64,000 nt of DNA from assembly GCA_028278325.1 (NCBI GenBank), contig JANQEO010000180.1, positions 43,471 to 107,470 on the forward strand. Reading direction: 5' to 3'. Made by a program: the position numbers and the translations under genes. The stretch is from Candidatus Binatia bacterium. GTDB lineage: Bacteria > Desulfobacterota > Binatia > UBA1149 > JAJCZL01. Positions 1 to 8,301 of this stretch are shown piece by piece (the first letter of the stretch is position 1; every line of letters starts with the position of its first letter). The notes beneath the pieces are model-generated. The model did no database searches, had not been told where the DNA came from, and saw nothing but the letters and a program-made list of their open reading frames with translations.

Positions 1-945
1 GCTATTGCCGTGGCTGTCGCCGAGCGCACCAACATGAAGAGCGTGGGCGCTGTCGACGTGAACCCTGAACTGGTCGGCAGAACGCTCGGCGAGGTTGCCG
101 GTGGCAGTCAGAACGGGCTACGGGTAGCCCGATCCCTCGACGCGGCCCTCGAAGGTAGCGACGGGGCTCGTGTGGCATTCCATGCCGCCGGGTCGCGAAT
201 CGAGGATACGGAGCCTCAATACCTGGAGTTGATGCGGGCCGGGCTCAACATTGTCACCACCGCCGAGGAACTTATCGCCCCGTGGTCCGGTGCAGGTACG
301 GCTTGCGCCGAACGGCTCGACGAGGCCGCCCGGGGTTACGGGGTAACCCTGTTCCCGGCAGGCGTGAACCCGGGCTTCCTCATGGACCGTCTACCCGTAT
401 TCGTCTCGTCGATGTCGTTGCAGACCCACGGAATCCACGTGAGGCGGTTGGTCGATCTCAGCCAGCGCAGGGGTGCCCTGCGCCGCAAAATGGGCGTCGG
501 TGAGAGCGTTGCCGAGGTGGAGCAGCGTATCGCCGAGCGCAGAATCGGCCACGTAGGCCTGGTCGAATCGCTCAGGTACATAGCCGACGGGCTCGGCTGG
601 GAGGTCGGGGACGTCTCAGAGTGCCTGTCACCGGTGGTTGCCGACGGCCTGGTGGAACGCGACGGCGAACGTGTCGAAGCGGGGCAGGTCCTCGGCTTGG
701 AGCACACCGCCCGCGCTGTTGAGCGAGGGGGCAAACCGCTCTCGCTTTCGTTGACCATGCGTCTCGATGCCGAGCGAGGAATGGACGAGATCGAGATCGA
801 GGGGGAGCCGCCCCTGAAAGTTGCTGTTGAAGGCGGACTCAACGGTGATCGTGCGACTGTGGCAAGCGTGATAAACGCAGCCGCCTTCGTGGTCGATGCC
901 GAGCCGGGTCTCTTGTGGAGACTGCCGTCTCCTTCGGCGAGCTGA
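1..945 (+). CDS. NAD(P)-dependent dehydrogenase, dihydrodipicolinate-reductase-like (5' truncated)
   Basis: The reading frame is open to the window edge. The first visible residues (AIAVAVAERTNMKSVGAVD) look like the middle of a Rossmann fold whose GxGxxG lies outside the window, so the GTG at position 10 is probably not the true start. The body (VTTAEEL, FPAGVNPGFLMDRLP) resembles the DapB-like and 2,4-diaminopentanoate dehydrogenase family, which reduces or oxidises amino-acid-derived imines with NAD(P). It sits 15 nt ahead of a Gfo/Idh/MocA oxidoreductase at the start of the polysaccharide locus, so a role in making a modified sugar or amino-acid substituent is plausible. That role is inference from the neighbours. 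The substrate is unknown. Confidence 0.7.
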   Translation, partial: AIAVAVAERTNMKSVGAVDVNPELVGRTLGEVAGGSQNGLRVARSLDAALEGSDGARVAFHAAGSRIEDTEPQYLELMRAGLNIVTTAEELIAPWSGAGTACAERLDEAARGYGVTLFPAGVNPGFLMDRLPVFVSSMSLQTHGIHVRRLVDLSQRRGALRRKMGVGESVAEVEQRIAERRIGHVGLVESLRYIADGLGWEVGDVSECLSPVVADGLVERDGERVEAGQVLGLEHTARAVERGGKPLSLSLTMRLDAERGMDEIEIEGEPPLKVAVEGGLNGDRATVASVINAAAFVVDAEPGLLWRLPSPSAS

Positions 946-960
946 TAGGAAGCCATCGTA

Positions 961-2028
961 GTGGAGAACACTGACAGAGAGCTCAGAGTCGGAGTAATAG
1001 GATGTGGCGTCATCGCCCGGACTCACCTGCCGTACATAAGGAAAGCGGGGGGCAGGGTGGTGGGCCTGGCCGATGCATCCCATGCTGCGGCCAACGATCT
1101 GGCCGACCGCTTCGGTATACAGCGCATCTACCGAGGCATCGATGAGTTGTTGGACGTCGAGAGACCGGACGTGGTTCACATACTCACGCCTCCTCACACT
1201 CACTGCGAGGTCGCTGTGGCGGCCCTGTCGCGGGGAGTTCACGCCCTGGTCGAAAAACCGATGGCCGTAACCCCGACCGAGGCTCAGGAGATGGCGTCTG
1301 TTGCCGCGGAGTCGCGGGCCCTACTTACGTGCGATCACAACCGCTTGTTTGATCCGCCTATGCTCGAGGCAAGGCGTCTTTTCGACAGTGGCGCGCTCGG
1401 GCGGATCGTCCACGTCGAGAGCTATCAGGCCGGAATGGCCGGAGAGAGAGATTGGTTGAAGCGCCTGGAAGGCGCAGGGCTGGGCGACCTTCTCCCGCAC
1501 CCTCTGTATCTGCAGCTGGCATTCATGGGGAGAGTGTCGGAGGTCGACGCTTTCGCGGTCAAATCGCGGGCTACGGGCGACTACGACGAGCTGCGCGTCG
1601 GCCTGCGCGGCGAAGGCTGCACGGGCACGCTGACGATCTCGATGAACGCCAAGCCTCATCTCAACACGCTGAAGCTATGCGGGACGCGCATGACCATCGA
1701 GGTCAATCTCAACAACATGACCATCGTCAAACGCAGAGACTACGCGCTCCCTAAGATCATAGCGAAGTCCATGCCCAATCTACACGAGGCCGAGCAGCTG
1801 GTGTTGCAGACCGTACGGAACACGGTCAACTTCGTGACCGGACGCGCACGCTACTATCCGGGGATGGGCGAGCTGATAAGGCGGTTCTATGAAGCCGTCA
1901 GAGGCAAGGGCGAGTCTCCGGTGCCCGTCGACCGTGCCGCGCAAGTGGTCAAGGTAACGTCGGCGATCTGGGAATGCGTCGGAATCGAGCGGCCTGACGG
2001 CCGATCTCACATCAGGGCGGTGAAGTGA
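961..2028 (+). CDS. Gfo/Idh/MocA family oxidoreductase
   Basis: 355 aa with a GTG start. The N-terminal Rossmann domain has the glycine motif VGVIGCGVIARTHLP near residue 12. The family motif VEKPMAV (EKP) lies near residue 100, and an alpha/beta dimerisation and substrate domain follows. Members use NAD(P) to oxidise or reduce a sugar carbon, for example in making nucleotide-activated keto or amino sugars. The stop overlaps the next gene by 4 nt, so the two are translationally coupled. Its place in a glycosyltransferase-rich locus points to nucleotide-sugar modification. The exact substrate cannot be read from the sequence. Confidence 0.85.
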   Translation: MENTDRELRVGVIGCGVIARTHLPYIRKAGGRVVGLADASHAAANDLADRFGIQRIYRGIDELLDVERPDVVHILTPPHTHCEVAVAALSRGVHALVEKPMAVTPTEAQEMASVAAESRALLTCDHNRLFDPPMLEARRLFDSGALGRIVHVESYQAGMAGERDWLKRLEGAGLGDLLPHPLYLQLAFMGRVSEVDAFAVKSRATGDYDELRVGLRGEGCTGTLTISMNAKPHLNTLKLCGTRMTIEVNLNNMTIVKRRDYALPKIIAKSMPNLHEAEQLVLQTVRNTVNFVTGRARYYPGMGELIRRFYEAVRGKGESPVPVDRAAQVVKVTSAIWECVGIERPDGRSHIRAVK

Positions 2029-3014
2029 AAGCTTTTGTAACAGGCGGAACAGGCTTCCTCGGCCGATATGTAGTCAAGAGGTTGCTGGAACGGGGAGACG
2101 AGGTGACCGTCCTCGCGCGTGAGCAGAGCGATACGAGTGCGCTCGAGGCTCAAGGCGTCCGCATTCTGACCGGCGATCTCGCCGACCTGGAGTCACTCGG
2201 CGGGGACTTCTTGAAAGGCTTCGACGTCGTCTACCACGTTGGCGCCCGCGTGGTTTCGACCGGCGCCTGGGAAGAGTTCGAAAAGGCCAACGTAACGGCC
2301 ACCCGTCAGTTGCTCGAGATGGCGGAGACCTTCGGACTCAAGCGTTTCGTCTACGTCAGCTCCCTGGGCATCTTCGACATCCCTTCGGCGGGTGTGACCA
2401 TAACCGAGGAGTCCGACTACGATCACGAGCCCCTGTTGAGAGGTCACTATACGCGCTCGAAGATTCACGCGGATAGGTTGGCCTGTGCGGCGGCGCGGGC
2501 GGGCAAGCCGGTTGTCGTCGTGCGCCCGGGGAGGATCTACGGCCATGACCATCCCTCGCAACCGCTGTTCATGGGGCGGGTCAAGAAGAGATTGATGGGC
2601 AACACCTGGGTCGTTGTGAGTCGGCCCTCCTATCTCGTCCCCGTAGCCTATGTGGACAACGCTGCCGAGGCTGTGGTGATGGCCGGCACGCGCGACGGCG
2701 TGGAAGGGCAGATCTTCAACGTGATCGACGACGACACCCTTACTCAGAAGGAGTACTTCCGGGCTCTGGCCGAGATCGAGAAATCCAAGGGCAGGGGGCT
2801 TCGCGTGGCATTCCTGCCTGTAGGCCTGTTCGTGCCCGCAGTGATTGCGGTCGATACCTTGTTCAAGTTTCTGAAACGCCGGGCCTGGTCGGTGGCTTAC
2901 CAGCTGCGCCGCTCGGGCCGCAATGCGCGTTACTCCACCGACGCCGCACGCTCCGAACTGGGCTGGCAGCCGCGCACTTCTCTCAGGGAGGCATTGGAGC
3001 TATCGCTCCGCTAG
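2025..3014 (+). CDS. NAD-dependent epimerase/dehydratase (extended SDR)
   Basis: 329 aa with a GTG start in a 4-nt overlap with the upstream oxidoreductase. TGGTGFLGRYVVKRL at the N-terminus is the extended-SDR glycine motif (TGGxGFxG). The catalytic Tyr/Lys appears as HYTRSKIHAD near residue 143, and RPGRIYGHD matches the substrate-side motif. The family covers sugar epimerases, dehydratases and 3-beta-hydroxysteroid-dehydrogenase-like reductases. The context of GT4 and flippase genes favours a nucleotide-sugar or lipid-linked-sugar role. The subfamily is not decidable by eye. Confidence 0.85.
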   Translation: MKAFVTGGTGFLGRYVVKRLLERGDEVTVLAREQSDTSALEAQGVRILTGDLADLESLGGDFLKGFDVVYHVGARVVSTGAWEEFEKANVTATRQLLEMAETFGLKRFVYVSSLGIFDIPSAGVTITEESDYDHEPLLRGHYTRSKIHADRLACAAARAGKPVVVVRPGRIYGHDHPSQPLFMGRVKKRLMGNTWVVVSRPSYLVPVAYVDNAAEAVVMAGTRDGVEGQIFNVIDDDTLTQKEYFRALAEIEKSKGRGLRVAFLPVGLFVPAVIAVDTLFKFLKRRAWSVAYQLRRSGRNARYSTDAARSELGWQPRTSLREALELSLR

Positions 3015-3019
3015 GCACG

Positions 3020-4288
3020 ATGCGAATACTGTTTCTCGAGGCTTCCTCCGGTCAGGTAGTAGGCGGGTCGCTGACCGGCATGCTCCACCTGATCGGCGGC
3101 CTCGACCAGAGCGTCTACGAACCCATCGTCATCCTCTATGAGGAAAAGCCGGTGATCAACGCTCTAAAGATGCAGGGAATCCGCGTGCGTGTGTTCAGCA
3201 AGCGCCGTCTCCCGAAAGAGAACGCTTTGCAGGACCACCCCAGCTACATCAAGGCCAAGAGCTACTCCTTGGTGGCCAGGATCGCTCGCAACTTGAGGGC
3301 GGCTTTTACGTTCGTTTTCGAGACACTGCCTGCCGCGCTTCGCCTGTCGCGTCTCTTCAAGGAAGAGCGCGCCGACATGGTGCATGTCTGCAACGGATTT
3401 CGCGGCAACATGGACGCCATAGTCGCCGCCCGGATCTGTGGGATCCCGTGTTTGGTTCACTCAAAAGGTTTCGACAAGCACAGCTTCGTGGAGCGGCTGT
3501 TCGCGCCGGGGGTCGCAGCCTCGGTGTGCATGACCCGCGCGATCGAAGACCACTGTCGTAGCCAGGGGATAAGCCCGCCGGAGTACAATGTCGTCTACGA
3601 CGGGTTGGACCTCCAGGAATTCAAGCCCTCCAGGCACCGCAATGACGTTCGCGAGGAGCTCGGGATAGATCCCGCCGCCCCCGTGGTAGGCGTGGTGGGC
3701 AACATCCAGGAGTGGAAGGGCCAGCTCGTGCTGTTGCAGGCGATGGCGGCGCTAAGACGAAAACACCCTGACGCGATCGCTCTGATCGTAGGGGGGGTGC
3801 ACCGAAGCGGGATGGCCTACGCAGAGAAACTGCAGCGCTTCATTCGCGACAACCACCTCGAAGGCAGCGTGATCATGACCGGTGCCCGTGACGACGTCAG
3901 CGATTTGATGAGCGCCATGGACGTAGTGGCCCATACCTCGGTCAGACGTGAGCCGTTCGGCAGGGTCATCATCGAAGGGATGGCGGTGGGGCGCCCGGTT
4001 GTTGCGACGCGTGCCGGCGGTGTGCCAGAATTCGTGCATGACGGAGAGGACGGCCTGCTTGTGAACGCCGGCGACGCAAGAGAGTTGGCGGAGGTCCTGG
4101 ACCGACTGTTCACGGATGGGCGCCTGCGCGAGTCGCTGTCGGCGGGGGCTTTGCGTGCAGTGCGCGAGTTCAGCGTCGAACACCATGTCGCCGAAATGAC
4201 CGCCATCTACGACCGGATCGCCAAGCGATTCGGTATCCGCGACCACACTCTGCGCAAGCTCGACGAGGCGGTCGGTACGCCGGCATGA
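3020..4288 (+). CDS. Glycosyltransferase family 4
   Basis: 422 aa with an ATG start 5 nt after the previous stop. The N-terminal domain begins with LFLEASSGQVVGGSLTGM, a GT-B acceptor-side glycine loop. The C-terminal donor domain carries VGVVGNIQEWKGQ and the retaining-GT4 E-x7-E motif as EPFGRVIIE, followed by GRPVVATRAGGVPE. Such enzymes transfer a sugar from an NDP-sugar to a lipid-linked glycan at the cytoplasmic face of the inner membrane. It precedes the flippase gene, and a nested GC hairpin lies in the short gap between them. Donor and linkage are unknown. Confidence 0.9.
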   Translation: MRILFLEASSGQVVGGSLTGMLHLIGGLDQSVYEPIVILYEEKPVINALKMQGIRVRVFSKRRLPKENALQDHPSYIKAKSYSLVARIARNLRAAFTFVFETLPAALRLSRLFKEERADMVHVCNGFRGNMDAIVAARICGIPCLVHSKGFDKHSFVERLFAPGVAASVCMTRAIEDHCRSQGISPPEYNVVYDGLDLQEFKPSRHRNDVREELGIDPAAPVVGVVGNIQEWKGQLVLLQAMAALRRKHPDAIALIVGGVHRSGMAYAEKLQRFIRDNHLEGSVIMTGARDDVSDLMSAMDVVAHTSVRREPFGRVIIEGMAVGRPVVATRAGGVPEFVHDGEDGLLVNAGDARELAEVLDRLFTDGRLRESLSAGALRAVREFSVEHHVAEMTAIYDRIAKRFGIRDHTLRKLDEAVGTPA

Positions 4289-4289
4289 C

Positions 4290-4332
4290 GCCGGTCGGCC
4301 GGTGGGCGGCGGGGCCGCCGCATCGAACCGGC
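4290..4332 (+). terminator. Nested GC hairpin between GT4 and flippase genes
   Basis: GCCGGT (4290-4295) pairs with ACCGGC (4327-4332), and inside it GGCGGC (4305-4310) pairs with GCCGCC (4314-4319) over a GGG loop. There is no T-run after it, so it may be an attenuating or mRNA-stabilising structure rather than a classical terminator. Confidence 0.35.
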
Positions 4333-4369
4333 GACAGACCTTCAGCCGTTCTGAACCGATGACGGCGCA

Positions 4370-5722
4370 ATGAGCGATTCAACAGACAAGCCTGGCGGCG
4401 GCCTGAGAAAGCTGGCCCTCGACGCTACCGGGACCTTCGGGACGCGCGTCATCACGATGGTGCTCGGCCTCGGAACCGGCATCATTACGGCGAGGATGCT
4501 GGGCCCGGAAGCGCGCGGCATTTTTTCTCTGGTCAGCCTCTTCCCCGCCACCATCGTGACCCTGTCCAAGTTCGGACAGTCGCAATCGACGATCTATTTC
4601 ATCCGCCGTGAGCGCGTAGATGTTTCCCAGATAGCGTCGAATGTTTTGCTGTTCGCCATCGTCGTCGGTGCCGTGCTCGTTGCGACGTCGGTCCTGTGCC
4701 GGGATCTGTTGGTCGGCTCCATCTTGAAGGGGGTGCCGGTTTGGGCCCTGCTTGTAGTCCTGCCCCTGATCCCCATCCTGCTCGTGGAGAGCTATCTGTA
4801 CGGAATCCTCCAGGCGACCGACCGGTTTCGTGTCTACAACACCCGCGTGCTCGGGGAGTCCGTTTTCACTTTGGCGCTCATGGCGGTCGTGTTGGTCGGA
4901 TTTGGGCTCGGTCTCGAGGGTGCCTTGGCGGTCACGGTCAGTATCCGTTTCTTCATGGCCGGCTGGGTAGTGATGTCCGTGAATCGGGATACGCCGGTGC
5001 GCGGCCGCTTCAGCGTCAGCTTGTTCGGGCGGATGATGAGATACGGGACGAAGTCGCACATTCAGATCATCGCGTCCCACTTCCACTTCAAGGCCGTGAC
5101 ATACATGGTCGCGTATTTCCTGGATCCCACCCAGGTAGCGTTCTACGCGATTGCATCACGCTTGGCCGAACAGATCATGTACGTGCCGCAGTCGTTGGGC
5201 CTGGCGTTGTTCCCGAGGCTGGCGAGTTCCGAACCTGAGCGGGTTCACAGCATGACGGCGCAGGCGTGCCGCCAGACCGTCGCGGTAACCGCCGCAATGG
5301 CGCTGGTGCTGGCCCTTGCCGGGAAGTTCCTCATCGTGACCTTGTACGGTGTCTCCTATGCATCGGCGGCAGTGCCTCTTCCTTACATATGTATCGGAAT
5401 CGTCATGATGTCTCTCTACGTGCTGCTGTCCCGGAACTTCACGAGCCGTAACCGGCAGGTCGTCAACATCGTTGCCGCCTACGTTGCGCTCGGAGGCAAC
5501 ATCGGGGCGAACATCTTCCTGATTCCTTCGATGGGCATAGAAGGCGCGGCGATCGCGACGGCGAGTTCCTACTCCCTTGCGGCCCTGATCCTTCTCGTAT
5601 TCTTCGTCAAGGAATCCGGCCTTGCCTGGCACGAAGCCGTGGTCCTGAGAGGCCGGGACGTGGTCATGTGGAGGCGCCTCGCCGCCGACCTCTGGACCTC
5701 TCTCCGGCCCGCTAGAGCGTGA
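4370..5722 (+). CDS. Polysaccharide flippase (Wzx/MATE-like, MOP superfamily)
   Basis: 450 aa with an ATG start. It has about a dozen hydrophobic segments, starting with TFGTRVITMVLGLGTGIITARMLGPEARG, the N-terminal signature of O-antigen and polysaccharide flippases (RxLGPExxG). A polar loop with FGQSQSTIYFIRRE and the later YLVAYFLDP-type helix also fit the family. It would move undecaprenyl-linked oligosaccharide from the cytoplasmic to the periplasmic leaflet. It is the only flippase in the locus. No clear Wzy polymerase or Wzz chain-length regulator accompanies it in the window. Confidence 0.88.
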   Translation: MSDSTDKPGGGLRKLALDATGTFGTRVITMVLGLGTGIITARMLGPEARGIFSLVSLFPATIVTLSKFGQSQSTIYFIRRERVDVSQIASNVLLFAIVVGAVLVATSVLCRDLLVGSILKGVPVWALLVVLPLIPILLVESYLYGILQATDRFRVYNTRVLGESVFTLALMAVVLVGFGLGLEGALAVTVSIRFFMAGWVVMSVNRDTPVRGRFSVSLFGRMMRYGTKSHIQIIASHFHFKAVTYMVAYFLDPTQVAFYAIASRLAEQIMYVPQSLGLALFPRLASSEPERVHSMTAQACRQTVAVTAAMALVLALAGKFLIVTLYGVSYASAAVPLPYICIGIVMMSLYVLLSRNFTSRNRQVVNIVAAYVALGGNIGANIFLIPSMGIEGAAIATASSYSLAALILLVFFVKESGLAWHEAVVLRGRDVVMWRRLAADLWTSLRPARA

Positions 5723-5747
5723 TGTCTACGACTCAAGTCCTACCTCG

Positions 5748-5762
5748 GTTAGGTCCCCTAAC
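5748..5762 (+). terminator. Short hairpin downstream of the flippase gene
   Basis: GTTAGG (5748-5753) and CCTAAC (5757-5762) form a 6-bp stem over TCC, 26 nt after the flippase stop. A T-rich stretch with TTTTTGC repeated follows about 20 nt later (5779-5793). It is a possible weak terminator or processing site. Confidence 0.3.
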
Positions 5763-5799
5763 TCTGTGAAATAAATTGCTTTTTGCTTTTTGCGTTTGA

Positions 5800-5855
5800 G
5801 GGCCACGACCCCCGAAAGGGTATTGTTAGCCGGCCCCACTCGGGTCAGTGTGACC
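5800..5855 (+). promoter_or_regulatory. Structured 5' leader of the FG-GAP gene
   Basis: Three foldable elements precede the start codon at 5866. GGGCC (5800-5804) pairs with GGCCC (5832-5836). CCC-GAAA-GGG (5811-5820) is a GNRA-tetraloop hairpin inside it. GGTCA-GTG-TGACC (5843-5855) is a separate hairpin just before the GAGG at 5860-5863. The arrangement (tetraloop hairpin inside a closing stem, then a hairpin near the ribosome site) suggests a cis-acting RNA. I cannot match it to a known riboswitch class by eye. Confidence 0.35.
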
Positions 5856-5865
5856 TGTTGAGGAC

Positions 5866-8298
5866 ATGCGCCCTTTACAACCCATACTCTGGCGCGTTCG
5901 CTACGCGGTCGCCGTGTTGATTCTTGGTGCAGCGGTGGCGATGCCGTCTACCTCCATGGCGATCACGATCAGCTGTGACCGCGACTCCGACGAAGCCGGC
6001 CGGTCGGTCGAGGTCGGGGGGGATTACGACGGGGACGGAGTGGTCGACATCGTGCTCGGCGCTCCGTGCGCCATGGTCGACGGCGTTCAGCGCGTCGGCT
6101 GGGTGGCGGTGTACTCCGGTACAACCGGCTCGTTGATCGAACGCATTAAGGGAGAGCAAGAAAGAGAGTTCTTCGGCACCGACTTGGAGTTCGTCGGAGA
6201 CGTCGACGGTGATGGCACTGATGAGCTAGCGGTGGGGTCCCAGCGCTGGGACGTGGACCTCGGTGACGATATGGCGATCAGCGACGCCGGACGGCTTACC
6301 GTCATATCTTCGGTAGCCGGGCCGCTCTACACCATCGAGGGCATGGAGGACTCCGCGAACTTCGGTCAGACTATCACCGCGACCGCCGATCTTGACATGG
6401 ATATGGTGGCCGATTTCGTCGTCAACGCGGGAGGTGCGACGGTCGGCGGCGATCCCAAGGGCATAGCATATCTGGTTTCGGCCGCGGACGGCTCGATCAT
6501 CGATCAGAGTGACGGTGACGTAAAGTTCGATCGATGGGGAAGCACTCTCGGACCCATCGGTGATGTGAACGGGGATGGGTCCGCCGATGTACTTATCGCT
6601 TCCAATGTGGCCGATCTTCCCCAACAGGAGAACAACGGTGTGGTCAAGGTGGTCTCCGGTGCTGACTTCAGCGACGTGATAGCCACGGTCGCCGGCATCG
6701 AGGAGGAAAAGCTGGGGAGGGCCGTCGGGGCGACCATCGACCTCGACGCCGACATGAAGCCGGACTTCTTTGCCGGCTCGCCTGGTTTCGACGTTGGGAA
6801 CAAGAACAACGCGGGCCGAGTGCGTCTATGCTCCGGAGCGAGCGGTCAGGTCATCGACACATTCGAGGAGCCCTCCGCGCAGGTGGGGGCGGCTTTCGGA
6901 ACTCAACTCGTGGTCATTGACAACATAGACGCCGACCAGGTCCCCGATCTGGTCGCCTCGGCGCCGACCGGAGACTCCAACGGAATGATCAATGCCGGCC
7001 GTGTCCATGCGTTGGCGGGAGTCGACGGTTTGCCTCTTTGGACGATCGAGGGGGAACGGTCCGGGCTCAAGCTCGGCCAGGCGATGGCTACGGGAGCCGA
7101 CTTCGACGGCGACATGATCAACGACATCCTCATCGGTGAGCCTGGGGGCGCGCCGCGCGGACGCAGAGGTGCCGGCGGGGCGCGTTTGGTCTCGGGAGCG
7201 GACGGCTCCGTCATAACCACTCTCGCCGGCAAGCGTGGGCGTGAGACCCGCTTTTTCGTTGCGGGCTGGAAGCGCGGCCGGGTGCCGCAGGTGAGAGGAT
7301 TCACCAACTCCGGACGCAGAACGAATCCAAGAAGCAGGGTGATACGGGGCACTCGCTCCGGGGACCTCACCGCCACGGTCGTCGACATCATAGGCGGGTC
7401 CAAGATGCCGGGAGAGCTACGCGTGGCGGTAGGTACCGGTCGTGGCTCGGAGAGTCAGCGGGTCGATATCCTCAGGGCGAGCCGGCGCCGCCGCATCATC
7501 GCCTCTTTCGACGGGGTGCCGGACCCGGGCTACTCGGGTGGGGTCAATGTGGCGGCCGGTGATTTCGATGGCGAAGGCTTGGATGAAATCGTCGTCGCAA
7601 GATCCGATTCCGACGACGGGACGGTCAATGCGGCGGTCTTCAAGTTCCTCGATCTCGACCCCGTGACCGGCAACGAACTCTGGGTCGGCATGGACAGCTT
7701 CGACGTGTTTCTAGACACCGACATGTTCGGGCCGACGCCTATCGACGCCGACGGTGCCAACGTTGCTGTCGGCGAACTGCGCAACGGTCCGGAACTCGAC
7801 GACGATTTCGAGGAAATCGTGGTCGCTCCCGCTTCCGGCTTGCCGGTGGTGAGGGTCTTGGCAGCCAACGGGACGACGTTGCAGGAATGGATTGCATACT
7901 CCGAGGACATCGCAGACGGGGTGAGCGTCGCGGTGGGTGACCTCGACGGTAACGGAAAGCTAGAGATAGTAACGGCGCCCGCGTCGGGGATAGGCTGGAT
8001 AAAGGCCTTCGACGGGAGTGATGGAACACCCTACGTGCCTGTGGGCTCGGGGTCGCCGGTGAGCTTTTTCGCGTTCGATCTGTCCTTCGAGGGTGGAGCC
8101 AAACTCGCCCTGGCCGACGTCGATCTGGATGACGCTGCAGAGATTCTTGTCGTGCCGGCAACCGGAATGCCGACGGAAGTGCGGGCTTTCGAGGCCGACG
8201 GCACCCCTGTGGAGGACTGGAAGGTTGTCAAGCCGTTCGGACCCTCCCTGAATCGTGGCACTGCTATAGCAGCCACGGACCGCTTCTATCGTCACTGA
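5866..8298 (+). CDS. Secreted FG-GAP/VCBS beta-propeller protein
   Basis: 810 aa. The ATG start has GAGG three nt upstream. An N-terminal signal peptide (Arg-rich start, hydrophobic core about residues 12-25, cleavage near SMA-IT) implies export. At least seven FG-GAP-type blades carry Ca-binding Dx(D/N)xDG loops, such as DYDGDGVVDIVLGAP, DVDGDGTDELAVGS and DVNGDGSADVLIAS. A second C-terminal set includes DFDGEGLDEIV, DLDGNGKLEIV and DVDLDDAAEILV. In several blades the loop glycine is Met or Ala (DLDMDMVADF, DFDGDMINDI). This predicts two integrin-like propellers. No anchor or sorting signal is visible at the C-terminus. A role as surface or matrix protein bound to the polysaccharide is inference. 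Confidence 0.85.
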   Translation: MRPLQPILWRVRYAVAVLILGAAVAMPSTSMAITISCDRDSDEAGRSVEVGGDYDGDGVVDIVLGAPCAMVDGVQRVGWVAVYSGTTGSLIERIKGEQEREFFGTDLEFVGDVDGDGTDELAVGSQRWDVDLGDDMAISDAGRLTVISSVAGPLYTIEGMEDSANFGQTITATADLDMDMVADFVVNAGGATVGGDPKGIAYLVSAADGSIIDQSDGDVKFDRWGSTLGPIGDVNGDGSADVLIASNVADLPQQENNGVVKVVSGADFSDVIATVAGIEEEKLGRAVGATIDLDADMKPDFFAGSPGFDVGNKNNAGRVRLCSGASGQVIDTFEEPSAQVGAAFGTQLVVIDNIDADQVPDLVASAPTGDSNGMINAGRVHALAGVDGLPLWTIEGERSGLKLGQAMATGADFDGDMINDILIGEPGGAPRGRRGAGGARLVSGADGSVITTLAGKRGRETRFFVAGWKRGRVPQVRGFTNSGRRTNPRSRVIRGTRSGDLTATVVDIIGGSKMPGELRVAVGTGRGSESQRVDILRASRRRRIIASFDGVPDPGYSGGVNVAAGDFDGEGLDEIVVARSDSDDGTVNAAVFKFLDLDPVTGNELWVGMDSFDVFLDTDMFGPTPIDADGANVAVGELRNGPELDDDFEEIVVAPASGLPVVRVLAANGTTLQEWIAYSEDIADGVSVAVGDLDGNGKLEIVTAPASGIGWIKAFDGSDGTPYVPVGSGSPVSFFAFDLSFEGGAKLALADVDLDDAAEILVVPATGMPTEVRAFEADGTPVEDWKVVKPFGPSLNRGTAIAATDRFYRH

Positions 8299-8301
8299 TA
8301 C

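Noticed and set aside
628..1242. 204-aa minus-strand ORF, and many similar long antisense ORFs in coding regions
   Set aside because: These are high-GC shadow frames of confidently assigned genes, without recognisable motifs or ribosome sites.
5800..5865. c-di-GMP (GEMM) riboswitch upstream of the FG-GAP gene
   Set aside because: Only the GAAA loop and position agree. The conserved GEMM core sequence is not present, so it is reported only as an unclassified structured leader.
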